A stretch of DNA of 64,000 bases from an uncultured Bacteroidia bacterium (lineage in GTDB: Bacteria > Bacteroidota > Bacteroidia > Bacteroidales > F082), in assembly GCA_902770835.1 (NCBI GenBank), contig CACXUM010000001.1, positions 62,001-126,000 on the forward strand, read 5' to 3'. Shown here piece after piece: positions 1-7,453 of this stretch. Within the stretch, counting starts at the first letter, position 1, and every line of letters begins with the position of its first letter. A program made the position numbers and the translations under genes. A model generated the notes under the pieces. The model saw only the letters and a list, made by a program, of their open reading frames with translations. It was not told the origin of the DNA and ran no database searches.

Positions 1-44
1 TTGGAGCAGGGAGGGAGAATTTCAGTTGGGTTTGAACGCCGCTG

Positions 45-869
45 TTATGAAGCGGACGATACCAAGTGTAGATAGATTTCCCTATCCACATCCTTGAACA
101 CATTGAAAACCACTTGCTTGATACTGCAATCGGGATGCTTGGTCAAGTAATCCTTGACGGTTCGCACAGCGATTTCGGCGGCCAATCGGTTCGGGAAACG
201 GAACTCACCCGTGGAAATGCAGCAGAAAGCGATGCTTTCGAGGCTGTTTTCGTCGGCACAGGCCATAATGGAACGGTAACAAGAAGTCAATTGATTCTTC
301 TGAAAATCAGTCGGGATGCCGTTGGGGATAATCGGCCCCACCGTGTGGATGACATATTTGCAGGGTAGATTGTAGGCTTTCGTGATTTTGGCCTGGCCAG
401 TAGGTTCCTCGTGACCTTGTTGGTGCATCAGTTGGTAACATTCCTCGCGCAGTTGCACGCCCGCTGCGGAATGGATGGCGTTGTCGATGCACTTGTGCAA
501 AGGATGGAAGCAACCTAACATTTGGCTGTTGGCCGCATTGACGATGGCATCCACTTTCAGGCGGGTGATGTCGCCTTGCCATAGGATATAGTTTAGAGTT
601 GAGGGTTTAGAGTTTAGAGTAGTTGAAAGTTGGAAGTTGATAGTGGAAAGTTGAGATGGTTCTACAATGCCTTTCTCTTGCAACTGGGCCTGTAGCTCCT
701 CGTCCTGCAAACGCAGAAATTCCTCGCTGACAGGTTTCGGCCAGCGCACATTGCGCAAGGCACGGAACAGGTCGCGCTTGCCTTGCAAATCCTCTGGAAT
801 CTGCATTTCGGAATACTGAGGGTCTTCCTTCAGAAGATAGTCTATCAAATAGTCCAAACGATTCATCAT
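45..869 (-). CDS. Zinc-type macrodomain protein-ADP-ribose hydrolase
   Basis: Predicted to strip ADP-ribose from proteins in the cytoplasm. About 274 residues: a helical N-terminal part (roughly 1-70), then a macrodomain starting at LWQGDITRLKVDAIVNAA. The stretch GCFHPLHKCIDNAIHSAAG carries the Cys/His residues that mark the zinc-containing macrodomains paired with class M sirtuins (family knowledge). The ATG at 867-869 is preferred over an upstream TTG. It sits 22 bp behind the sirtuin gene and is surely co-transcribed. Odd point: the linker before the macrodomain is coded by a low-complexity tract (about 590-655) made of short AACTCTAAAC- and TCAACTTTCAAC-like repeats kept in frame. The hydrolase call is firm; the exact substrate is inferred from the neighbour. 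Confidence 0.88.
   Translation of the reverse strand: MMNRLDYLIDYLLKEDPQYSEMQIPEDLQGKRDLFRALRNVRWPKPVSEEFLRLQDEELQAQLQEKGIVEPSQLSTINFQLSTTLNSKPSTLNYILWQGDITRLKVDAIVNAANSQMLGCFHPLHKCIDNAIHSAAGVQLREECYQLMHQQGHEEPTGQAKITKAYNLPCKYVIHTVGPIIPNGIPTDFQKNQLTSCYRSIMACADENSLESIAFCCISTGEFRFPNRLAAEIAVRTVKDYLTKHPDCSIKQVVFNVFKDVDREIYLHLVSSAS
590..655. repeat. Low-complexity repeat tract inside the macrodomain gene
   Basis: Read on the minus strand this tract consists of near-copies of CAACTTTCAAC followed by near-copies of AACTCTAAACC. It keeps the reading frame and codes a Ser/Thr/Leu/Asn-rich linker between the N-terminal helices and the macrodomain. Such tracts are more usual between genes in Bacteroidota, so this looks like a repeat that settled in a tolerant linker. 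Confidence 0.7.
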
Positions 870-891
870 CAACAATTAAACGATTAAACAA

Positions 892-1722
892 TCAACACTT
901 CAACAATTCCTCTAATACTTCTCCAATATCCCCATCAATCACAATCGACCTGTCTTTGATTTGTTCCACGGTGAACGCCTCGCCAAGGTTGATGGTGGCA
1001 TAAATCGCCTCTGGGTTTTTGTAGGTCATCTGCATGAACGGCAGTTTGATGATGGTCGGGGTGTTGCTCCCGATGCCGAGGTCCCAATACAGGATTTTGC
1101 CATGTTGGTGACCGTTCACGAAATCGAGGTAACGCTGTGCGGCCTTGTGCCAGCCCTCGTCCTCCACAAAGGTGTCGTCGGAACGCAGGTTGACCTTCAT
1201 GGAATCGCCGCAGACGGGACAATGGGGAATCAATTCGGTCGGGATTTTCATATCATTTTGTGCCGCAATCATTTTCCTTATGCTTTCCTCATTGTCGTAG
1301 GTCTTTTGGTGACAAGGTTTTGAGCATTGGAACAACCCATAATCGCCTTGGGTATAGAACAGCCTTTGTTTGTCGAAGCCCGCCTTTTGGAATTGGTGGT
1401 CGACGTTGGTGGTGATGACGAAATAGTCCTTGTCCTGCACGAGTTTCAAGAGGTTGTCGTAAACGGGTTTCGGGGCAGGCACATAGCGATTGTAGTAGAT
1501 ATGCCGACTCCAATAGGCCCAATGTTCCTCTTCGGTCGGGAACTGATGGAACCCCGCTGTGTACATATAGGTGAAGCCATATTTCCCGATGAAGTCGGCA
1601 AAGTGTTGCTCGAAACGTTCGCCGGAATAGGTGAAGCCCGCCGATGTCGATAGCCCCGCGCCGGCACCGACAATGATGGCGTCGGCAGATTTCAATGCTA
1701 TGTTAAGTTTCTCTATTTCCAT
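892..1722 (-). CDS. Class M sirtuin (SirTM-like NAD-dependent ADP-ribosyltransferase)
   Basis: Sir2-fold enzyme of about 276 residues. The NAD-binding motif reads GAGAGLSTSAGF near residue 20, the NAD-ribose contact region TTNVDHQF lies in the middle, and a CPVCG pair plus upstream cysteines form the zinc module. Sirtuins next to a zinc macrodomain belong to the SirTM class, which ADP-ribosylates a lipoylated GcvH-like protein in Firmicutes (established for that class). Here that is inference, because no GcvH-like or lipoate ligase gene is visible; it could lie left of the window. The ATG at 1720-1722 is chosen because a -7 box (TATTTTTG, 1740-1747) lies just upstream, so longer starts would fall inside the promoter. 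Confidence 0.87.
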   Translation of the reverse strand: MEIEKLNIALKSADAIIVGAGAGLSTSAGFTYSGERFEQHFADFIGKYGFTYMYTAGFHQFPTEEEHWAYWSRHIYYNRYVPAPKPVYDNLLKLVQDKDYFVITTNVDHQFQKAGFDKQRLFYTQGDYGLFQCSKPCHQKTYDNEESIRKMIAAQNDMKIPTELIPHCPVCGDSMKVNLRSDDTFVEDEGWHKAAQRYLDFVNGHQHGKILYWDLGIGSNTPTIIKLPFMQMTYKNPEAIYATINLGEAFTVEQIKDRSIVIDGDIGEVLEELLKC

Positions 1723-1739
1723 AAAATCAAAATACACTG

Positions 1740-1747
1740 CAAAAATA
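1740..1747 (-). promoter_or_regulatory. -7 box of the sirtuin-macrodomain operon
   Basis: TATTTTTG on the minus strand matches the Bacteroidota -7 consensus TAnnTTTG and lies 18 bp before the sirtuin ATG. Confidence 0.6.
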
Positions 1748-1845
1748 CACAAGATTTCTATATTTCAGCCACTTATCCTTTTTTCAATACACAAACCTTT
1801 TTGTAAGTATTGCTGAAAAACAACAAGTTAATACAAGAAGAAAAA

Positions 1846-1882
1846 TCACTTCGCCGCCAACCAGCACCCCACCGCCATAATG
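1846..1882 (-). pseudogene. 3' end remnant of an EamA/DMT transporter gene
   Basis: The minus strand reads IMAVGCWLAAK followed by a stop, almost identical to the last residues (VMAVGCWLAGK, stop) of the intact transporter gene that ends at 4764. The nucleotide match runs 1846-1882 against 4764-4800 with only three or four differences. Nothing else of the transporter remains here. The two copies bracket the arsenical operon in direct orientation. Confidence 0.75.
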
Positions 1883-1892
1883 AAAAAAAATA

Positions 1893-1908
1893 TTCGTAAA
1901 ATTACGAA
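1893..1908. promoter_or_regulatory. ArsR operator 1
   Basis: TTCGTAAAATTACGAA is a perfect 7-bp inverted repeat around two central bases. It sits about where the -33 element of the arsR promoter should be, so a bound repressor would block transcription. A second, imperfect copy lies after arsR (2308-2323). Confidence 0.75.
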
Positions 1909-1924
1909 CAATTCAAAAAATGTG

Positions 1925-1932
1925 TATTTTTG
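1925..1932 (+). promoter_or_regulatory. -7 box of the arsR operon
   Basis: TATTTTTG matches TAnnTTTG and ends 26 bp before the arsR ATG. The palindromic operator 1893-1908 lies about 17 bp upstream, over the expected -33 position. Confidence 0.65.
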
Positions 1933-1958
1933 CCGCGTCAAACCAATGAAATTTAGGC

Positions 1959-2285
1959 ATGGAAAAACAAGAATACACCGAAATACAGATTCGTATGGCA
2001 CGATATGCCAAGGCTTTAGGTAATCCAGCACGTGTTGCCATCATAGACTTTTTAGCCAAGCAAGAGACTTGTTTTTTCGGGGAAATCCATGAGCAACTTC
2101 CGATTGCCAAGGCCACAGCTTCACAACACCTTTCTGAATTGAAAGAGGCTGGTCTTATACAAGGTGAAATCATTCCACCCAAGGTGAAGTATTGTATCAA
2201 CAAGGAAAATTGGATGGAGGCCAAAGCTCTTTTTGGTGAGTTCTTTGGACAATGCGTCTGCAAAAACAGACAATGTTGCGGGTGA
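1959..2285 (+). CDS. ArsR-family metal/arsenic-responsive repressor
   Basis: A 108-residue winged-helix repressor. It contains ALGNPARVAIIDFLAK (helix after the N-terminus), the recognition region KATASQHLSELKEAGLI and a beta-wing GEIIPPKVKYCI. The C-terminus ends CVCKNRQCCG, a cysteine cluster well suited to binding trivalent arsenic or a soft metal (inference). It leads an operon with a thioredoxin-like protein, an ArsF-like lipoprotein, a CcdA-like permease and a DUF318 permease. Palindromes on both sides of the gene suggest autoregulation and a second control point before the downstream genes. Confidence 0.88.
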   Translation: MEKQEYTEIQIRMARYAKALGNPARVAIIDFLAKQETCFFGEIHEQLPIAKATASQHLSELKEAGLIQGEIIPPKVKYCINKENWMEAKALFGEFFGQCVCKNRQCCG

Positions 2286-2307
2286 CCGCTTTTTTTTGGA
2301 AATAATG

Positions 2308-2323
2308 TTCGTTGTTTTACGAA
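2308..2323. promoter_or_regulatory. ArsR operator 2 (imperfect)
   Basis: TTCGTTGTTTTACGAA shares length and outer arms (TTCGT...ACGAA) with operator 1 but has a mismatched centre. It lies between arsR and the thioredoxin-like gene, so the repressor may separately tune the downstream genes. Confidence 0.6.
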
Positions 2324-2366
2324 ATACAAACAATAATCAACAAGTTTAACTTAAACACACAAAAAA

Positions 2367-2606
2367 ATGACAATTAAAATTTTGGGAACAGGATGTTCCA
2401 AATGCAAATCGCTCCACGCCACGGTGCTGAAAGTGGTGGAAGAAATGGGTCTCAATGCCGAAGTTATCAAACAGGAGGACATGATGGAAATCATGAAGTA
2501 CAATGTCATGACCTTGCCCGCCTTGGTGATTGATGAAAAAGTGGTCGCCAAAGGCCTGTTGAAACCCGACCAAGTGAAAGAAATCCTTGAAAAAATGACT
2601 AACTAA
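2367..2606 (+). CDS. Small thioredoxin-family redox protein
   Basis: A 79-residue thioredoxin-fold protein of the small redox-active disulfide type (MTH895/TM0996-like). It begins MTIKILGTGCSKCKSL, giving a CSKC active site near residue 10, and has the cis-proline region MTLPALVID. The family passes electrons in the cytoplasm and is often found in organoarsenical operons beside ArsF/ArsG-like genes (family knowledge). It could keep the ArsR cysteines or the permease partner reduced; that role is inference. Confidence 0.85.
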   Translation: MTIKILGTGCSKCKSLHATVLKVVEEMGLNAEVIKQEDMMEIMKYNVMTLPALVIDEKVVAKGLLKPDQVKEILEKMTN

Positions 2607-2618
2607 AAACGAATTATA

Positions 2619-3044
2619 ATGAAACGATTATCTTTCATCATGGGGATGCTTATAATAGCGTCGTTTGCAATTACAGCATGTGGACAGGCTACGGATAAAT
2701 CCGTAAAACCATTGTCGGGAAAAGGTATCGTTCAGGTACTCTATTTCCATGGAAGCCAACGTTGTGCCACTTGCCGCGCCGTTGAAGCCAAAACTATTGA
2801 ATTGATTGACGACGAATATGCCCAAGCACAAAAGGACGGTAAAATCGTCTTCAAGTCCATTGATTTTTCGGAACCTGATGGTGAAGCGATTGCCGACCGA
2901 TATAAGGTGGCTTGGTCGTCGTTGATTCTCGACAAGGATGGGACGACAGTCGACTTGACCGATATGGGTTTTCGATACGCCCGAACTGAGCCTGAAACTT
3001 TCAAGGCCAATCTGAAGCAAGAACTTGACAAAATGCTGCGTTGA
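2619..3044 (+). CDS. ArsF-like thioredoxin-fold lipoprotein
   Basis: A 141-residue exported protein with a lipobox (FAITAC near residue 20). The mature part contains QVLYFHGSQRCATCRAVE, a CATC redox motif, in a thioredoxin-like fold. It resembles the family annotated as nitrophenyl compound nitroreductase subunit ArsF, which sits beside ArsG permeases in organoarsenical operons. The next gene starts one base after its stop codon, so the two are co-expressed. The likely role is redox exchange in the periplasm with the CcdA-like permease; the nitroaromatic substrate is only suggested by the family name. Confidence 0.78.
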   Translation: MKRLSFIMGMLIIASFAITACGQATDKSVKPLSGKGIVQVLYFHGSQRCATCRAVEAKTIELIDDEYAQAQKDGKIVFKSIDFSEPDGEAIADRYKVAWSSLILDKDGTTVDLTDMGFRYARTEPETFKANLKQELDKMLR

Positions 3045-3045
3045 T

Positions 3046-3753
3046 ATGGAATTCCTGCAAAACCTACTTGACAACAGCAGTATGCCCATTGCCACGGCTT
3101 TTCTGCTCGGCCTGATGACCGCCATCAGTCCGTGTCCTTTGGCAACCAACATTGCTGCCATTGGTTTTATCGGCAAGGACATCGAAATTCGACGGCGCAT
3201 TTTCACCAAAGGCTTGCTCTATACATTTGGGCGCATAATGGCTTATACCTTATTGGGAATCATTCTCTTGGCAATCATCAAAGGCGGTAACAGCCTGTTC
3301 GGTATCCAAAAATTCATTGGCAAATTCGGAGGAAAAGTAATAGGCCCAATATTGCTTTTAGTTGGTCTTTACATGTTGTTAGGAAGCAAATTGAATCTAC
3401 CATCCTTCGGCTTCAAAGGCAACGGTGAGCAGTTGGCAACCAAGGGTGGTTTAGGCGCTTTATTGTTGGGTTTGCTCTTTGCGATGGCGTTTTGTCCGTC
3501 AAGTGCTATCTTCTATTTTGGGATGCTTATTCCGTTGTCGGCCACCGTCAGTGGCGGTTGGTTGTTAACCATTGTCTTTGCCGTGGCAACCGCTTTGCCG
3601 GTACTATTAATTGCATGGGTCTTGGCGTTCAGCTCCAATAGCATAGGTCGTTTCTACGGCAAAATGCAGGTTATCCAAAAATGGCTCAATTGGATTGTGG
3701 GCGGCTTGTTCGTTGCCATTGGAGTGTATTACATCATCACAATATACTTTTAA
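3046..3753 (+). CDS. ArsG-like (CcdA/DsbD-type) membrane transporter
   Basis: A 235-residue inner-membrane protein with about six hydrophobic segments. It has paired cysteine motifs typical of CcdA-like electron carriers: SPCPLATNIAA near residue 25 and AFCPSSAIFYF near residue 150. Its family is annotated as an aromatic aminobenzylarsenical efflux permease (ArsG). Given the CcdA-type cysteines, it may instead move electrons to the lipoprotein coded just upstream. It starts one base after the arsF-like stop and ends 10 bases before the next permease gene. Confidence 0.78.
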   Translation: MEFLQNLLDNSSMPIATAFLLGLMTAISPCPLATNIAAIGFIGKDIEIRRRIFTKGLLYTFGRIMAYTLLGIILLAIIKGGNSLFGIQKFIGKFGGKVIGPILLLVGLYMLLGSKLNLPSFGFKGNGEQLATKGGLGALLLGLLFAMAFCPSSAIFYFGMLIPLSATVSGGWLLTIVFAVATALPVLLIAWVLAFSSNSIGRFYGKMQVIQKWLNWIVGGLFVAIGVYYIITIYF

Positions 3754-3763
3754 TTCACAAATT

Positions 3764-4732
3764 ATGATTCAGAACTTTGCAGATTGGCTAATTTATAGCC
3801 TAATAGGTTTAGGTGCCGAAACAAAGCTTGGCTCCGCGCTCAACTTCTTTGTTTACGACAGCATCAAGATCCTGTTCCTGCTGTTTCTCATCAGTGCGGT
3901 GATGGGCATCATCAATGCCTATTTCCCCATCGACCGCCTTCGCAACTTCTTGAATTCACACAAGTTGTTTGGATTACAATACCTTTTGGCGTCACTTTTC
4001 GGGGCCATTACGCCGTTTTGTTCTTGTTCATCTGTACCGTTATTCATCGGTTTTGTGAAAGGCGGCATTCCGTTGGGTGTGACGTTCTCTTTCTTAATCA
4101 CTTCGCCTTTGGTCAATGAAGTGGCCATTGCCATGTTCCTCGGTACGTTTGGCGCCAAAACCACCTTGGTTTATGTGTTGAGTGGTGTTTTGTTAGGTAC
4201 TGTGGGGGGGGTGGTTTTAGGCCGTTTCCGTTTGGAGAAGTGGCTGAGCCCTTGGGTGCTGCAGATGCAACGAGATAGCATGGAGGAGAGCCAGCAATGG
4301 CAAGAAGCGAAAGTCCCTTTCTTGAAACGCCTGCCGTCTATCTTAAACGACTCATGGGGCATCGTGAAAGGCGTGTTGCTGTATGTCATCATCGGCATAG
4401 CAATTGGGGCTGCCATGCACGGTTATGTGCCAGAAGGCTTCTTTGAGGCTCATCTGTCGGGTGGCCACTGGTGGGAAGTGCCGTTGGCGGTTGTCCTTGC
4501 CGTGCCCATGTACTCTAACGCCGCAGGCATCTTGCCTGTGATTGAGGTTTTTGTCCAGAAGGGTGTCGCCCTCGGCACGGCCATCGCTTTCATGATGGCG
4601 GTCGTAGGCTTGTCGCTTCCCGAGGCCACCATGCTCAAGAAAGTGATGACATGGAAGCTCATAGGCGTGTTTTTCGGAACTGTTACATTATTCATCATCC
4701 TGAGCGGATGGCTGTTTAACGTGTTGTTTTAA
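3764..4732 (+). CDS. DUF318/ArsP-family permease
   Basis: A 322-residue inner-membrane permease with about eight to ten hydrophobic segments. The motif GAITPFCSCSSVPLFIGF holds the CSCS cysteines characteristic of the ArsP_1/DUF318 family, several members of which export trivalent organoarsenicals or metals. The start at 3764 follows the upstream stop by ten bases; longer in-frame reading overlaps the previous gene without sense. It is the last gene of the ArsR operon and is directly followed by a convergent EamA transporter gene. Confidence 0.82.
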   Translation: MIQNFADWLIYSLIGLGAETKLGSALNFFVYDSIKILFLLFLISAVMGIINAYFPIDRLRNFLNSHKLFGLQYLLASLFGAITPFCSCSSVPLFIGFVKGGIPLGVTFSFLITSPLVNEVAIAMFLGTFGAKTTLVYVLSGVLLGTVGGVVLGRFRLEKWLSPWVLQMQRDSMEESQQWQEAKVPFLKRLPSILNDSWGIVKGVLLYVIIGIAIGAAMHGYVPEGFFEAHLSGGHWWEVPLAVVLAVPMYSNAAGILPVIEVFVQKGVALGTAIAFMMAVVGLSLPEATMLKKVMTWKLIGVFFGTVTLFIILSGWLFNVLF

Positions 4733-4763
4733 AACTATAAACACGTGATGGCCTCAACTTTTC

Positions 4764-5636
4764 TCACTTCCCCGCCAACCAGCATCCCACCGCCATAACG
4801 ATCGTGGCAACGATGAGAATCCAGCCAATAGGCTCACCCAGGATGACCACCGAAAGGAAGGCTCCGATGAAGGGCGCCAAAGCGTAATAAGTGCTTGTCT
4901 TGGCCGCCCCGATGCCGCGTTGGGCGTGGGTGTAGAAGAAGATGCTCAACCCGTAGGCCACAAAACCGAGCATCAAGAGGATGACCAAATGTCTCCACAT
5001 CGGGAATGCTTCACCTAACGACAATGCTATGCACAAGGCACCCAAGCCCGAACCGAAACCTTTCACCGTCACGATTTCCATCGGGTCTTTGTCGGCGATA
5101 CGACGCGTGCAGTTGTTTTCTAAACCCCAGCAAACGGTGGCACCAAGTACCAATAGTGACCCTTTGGAGAAACGCAACGCATCAGCCGCCGACGAACCTT
5201 CCAACGAAAGCAGAATGCTGGCCACCGTCACCAAGGCGATGGCCATCCAGAGTCGCTTGCCAACCTTCTCGCGGAAGAACAACAATGCGATAAGGGCGGT
5301 GGCCACAATCTCGAAGTTGTTGAGCAACGCGGTGTTGGCCGCTGAGTTGATGCGCAAGCCGTACATCATCAGAATCGGGGCAACGATGTCGAGGACTATC
5401 ATTGCCGCCGCGTAGGGAATATCCGCACAGGTCAGCCACTCTTCCTTGACACCCTTTCTGAACCTGTTTCTCCCCAGCATCATAACGCCCATCCCGACAC
5501 CTGCGCCGAGATAGAGGAAGGCCGCCACCATCGTGGGCGGCACGTTCTGCAACAGCAGCTTCGAGACGGGCGTGCTGATGGCATACAGTGCAGCCGCAAG
5601 GATGGCGAAAATGATGGATTTGTTAGTTTTGCTCAT
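4764..5636 (-). CDS. EamA/DMT-family membrane transporter
   Basis: A 290-residue inner-membrane protein with ten hydrophobic segments arranged as two EamA repeats (for example NSAANTALLNNFEIVATALI in the first and GIGAAKTSTYYALAPFIGAF in the second). The substrate cannot be read from sequence. Its last 12 codons are duplicated at 1846-1882 on the far side of the arsenical operon, which suggests that operon arrived by an event that copied or used the 3' end of this gene. Confidence 0.88.
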   Translation of the reverse strand: MSKTNKSIIFAILAAALYAISTPVSKLLLQNVPPTMVAAFLYLGAGVGMGVMMLGRNRFRKGVKEEWLTCADIPYAAAMIVLDIVAPILMMYGLRINSAANTALLNNFEIVATALIALLFFREKVGKRLWMAIALVTVASILLSLEGSSAADALRFSKGSLLVLGATVCWGLENNCTRRIADKDPMEIVTVKGFGSGLGALCIALSLGEAFPMWRHLVILLMLGFVAYGLSIFFYTHAQRGIGAAKTSTYYALAPFIGAFLSVVILGEPIGWILIVATIVMAVGCWLAGK

Positions 5637-5739
5637 CCTTTCTCATTTTCTGAATTTTAAAGTTAAGAATACAATGATTTAGCCGCTGTCAAGACACGAC
5701 AGCGGAAGCCTATTCAAATGAACAGGATTACTTCAAAAT

Positions 5740-6153
5740 TCAGCAAAAAGGAGGTGCTCGGAAACCAAATTGGCTTTCGACAAAAGCAAGGTAAACACCG
5801 GTGAGATAAGGCCGTTGTCGGAACGGGTGCCGCAGATACTGTAGGGCATCTACATCGGATGCAACATCAGCAACTAAAACCTCCCAAACGGGTAGCGGTT
5901 GCTGCAATCGTTCAGCTGTATGGAGTGGTGCCTCAATCTCGCCGAAAGAGTCCTTCACAAGAGCCTCTTCCATGACCTCCGTCAGGAAACAGTCTTCCTT
6001 GCCTTCATGATGACGCCCATCCTCGTTGTGTGAGTGATGATGTTCGGCCTCGTTCTCCCAAAGATGCACGATGGCCACCGCCACCTTGTCGTGATGATGG
6101 TGGGGCACTGCCGCGTGAGCCAACAGGATTATGTTGGCCATCAGCAACATCAC
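5740..6153 (-). CDS. Small histidine-rich exported protein
   Basis: A 137-residue protein with an N-terminal hydrophobic stretch (ANIILLAHAAV) followed at once by PHHHHDK and later HHHSHNEDGRHHE. It resembles short periplasmic Bacteroidota proteins with a conserved PHHHH motif (DUF6769-like, from memory). A metal-binding role is plausible but not shown. A -7 box, TAATTTTG, lies at 6193-6200 on the minus strand. No operon partner: the flanking genes are separately spaced. Confidence 0.6.
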   Translation of the reverse strand: MMLLMANIILLAHAAVPHHHHDKVAVAIVHLWENEAEHHHSHNEDGRHHEGKEDCFLTEVMEEALVKDSFGEIEAPLHTAERLQQPLPVWEVLVADVASDVDALQYLRHPFRQRPYLTGVYLAFVESQFGFRAPPFC

Positions 6154-6192
6154 TATGGATAGCGTTTTCTCACATCAACAATGTTTCGGAGG

Positions 6193-6200
6193 CAAAATTA
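6193..6200 (-). promoter_or_regulatory. -7 box of the histidine-rich protein gene
   Basis: TAATTTTG on the minus strand fits TAnnTTTG and lies 40 bp before the ATG at 6153. Confidence 0.45.
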
Positions 6201-6227
6201 CAAATAATCCTAATAAAAACAGTATCT

Positions 6228-7436
6228 TTAACAGCAACAATTACACTTCTGCTCCTCGATTTCCTCGTTCAGCATCTCCTCGAACATGCGCACGGAAATG
6301 GCCAGACTGTACTTTTTGGCAGCCTTGACGTAGGTTTTTTCCATGTTTTCACGCTCTTTCGGATTGTCGAGCCAGTAGTCGATGGCACGGGCGAGGTCTT
6401 TCGGGTTACCCGGCAGGAACAGCGACCGGTCATCCAACGCAAACTGCCGCGTGGCTGAGAGTTCGCTGTTGGCGATGACAGGCACCAGTCCCGTGGCGAA
6501 AGCCTCAATGCACGAGATGGCCTCGCTCTCCATGTCGCTGGCATGTACGTACAAGTCGCACTGGAGAAGCAGTTTTATCAACTCATCCTGTTTGACATAC
6601 ACAAACTGCGGTGGATTGGCAAGCTTTTCGCCCAGTTTCACGTATTTTTCATATTGCGGCCCCTTTCCGGCAAAAACCAACTGTATTCTGTCGGCATATT
6701 TTGAGTAATTCACTGCATTGATGATGACATCTTGCCGTTTTTCCTTCGCAAGACGTCCAACCATCATAATCACAATCTTGTCACGGTATTCCGGCAACTT
6801 CGGCGGCCTGCCGTTGTCAATCTTGTTTTCCCCAGCCTCCATGAACGCATCCTGTATGCCGTTGCTGATGACATGAATCTTCGCCTTGTAATCTCTCTCC
6901 TCAAGCATACGCCCCATAAAGGCAGACGGCACATGGATATGGCGATATTTATAGTAAAACGTGTTACGGAAAAGCCGGTAAATCATATTTTGTACCCATT
7001 GCACTTTTCCACAATGTAATGACATCGTTATGTTTTCGGGCTGGACATGGAATGCCCCCGTGTTGGGTTTCCCAATCTTTGCCGCATAATTGCTTGCCAC
7101 TATATCAAGCGGGAAAGGAAAAAAAGTGTGTACAACATCTGCCCACTCTACCGCCTCACGGATGATAGGTCTTGACCTGGGCAGAAAATCACCGTATGCG
7201 AAACCATGTTTCTTGATTAGCGAGTCAAACAAAGGTACTATAAATTCCGGTACATTGTATTTCCCTGTCACTTCCACTGGCAGTGCAACGCCTTTTTCAT
7301 CCGTCTCCTGAGGGTTAGCACATAATACTCGCACCTCATGTCCACACCGCTCCAATTCCTTGGCAAAACGCTGTGCCGAGATGCTTGTTCCGTTGTTGTG
7401 GGTATCTAAAATGTCTATGACGAAGAGGATTTTCAT
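6228..7436 (-). CDS. Family 4 glycosyltransferase
   Basis: A 402-residue GT-B glycosyltransferase. The N-terminal acceptor domain begins MKILFVIDILDTHNNGTSIS with the glycine-bearing loop of GT4 enzymes. The C-terminal nucleotide-sugar domain has IVIMMVGRLAKEKRQDVII and the E-x7-E region DMESEAISCIEAFATG. Family members move sugars onto lipids such as diacylglycerol or onto cell-surface glycans. The C-terminus ends in an unusual EEQKCNCCC cysteine run. It is the distal gene behind the esterase gene; a shared transcript is possible (17-bp gap). Confidence 0.85.
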   Translation of the reverse strand: MKILFVIDILDTHNNGTSISAQRFAKELERCGHEVRVLCANPQETDEKGVALPVEVTGKYNVPEFIVPLFDSLIKKHGFAYGDFLPRSRPIIREAVEWADVVHTFFPFPLDIVASNYAAKIGKPNTGAFHVQPENITMSLHCGKVQWVQNMIYRLFRNTFYYKYRHIHVPSAFMGRMLEERDYKAKIHVISNGIQDAFMEAGENKIDNGRPPKLPEYRDKIVIMMVGRLAKEKRQDVIINAVNYSKYADRIQLVFAGKGPQYEKYVKLGEKLANPPQFVYVKQDELIKLLLQCDLYVHASDMESEAISCIEAFATGLVPVIANSELSATRQFALDDRSLFLPGNPKDLARAIDYWLDNPKERENMEKTYVKAAKKYSLAISVRMFEEMLNEEIEEQKCNCCC

Positions 7437-7453
7437 AAAAGGGTATTTTGGGT

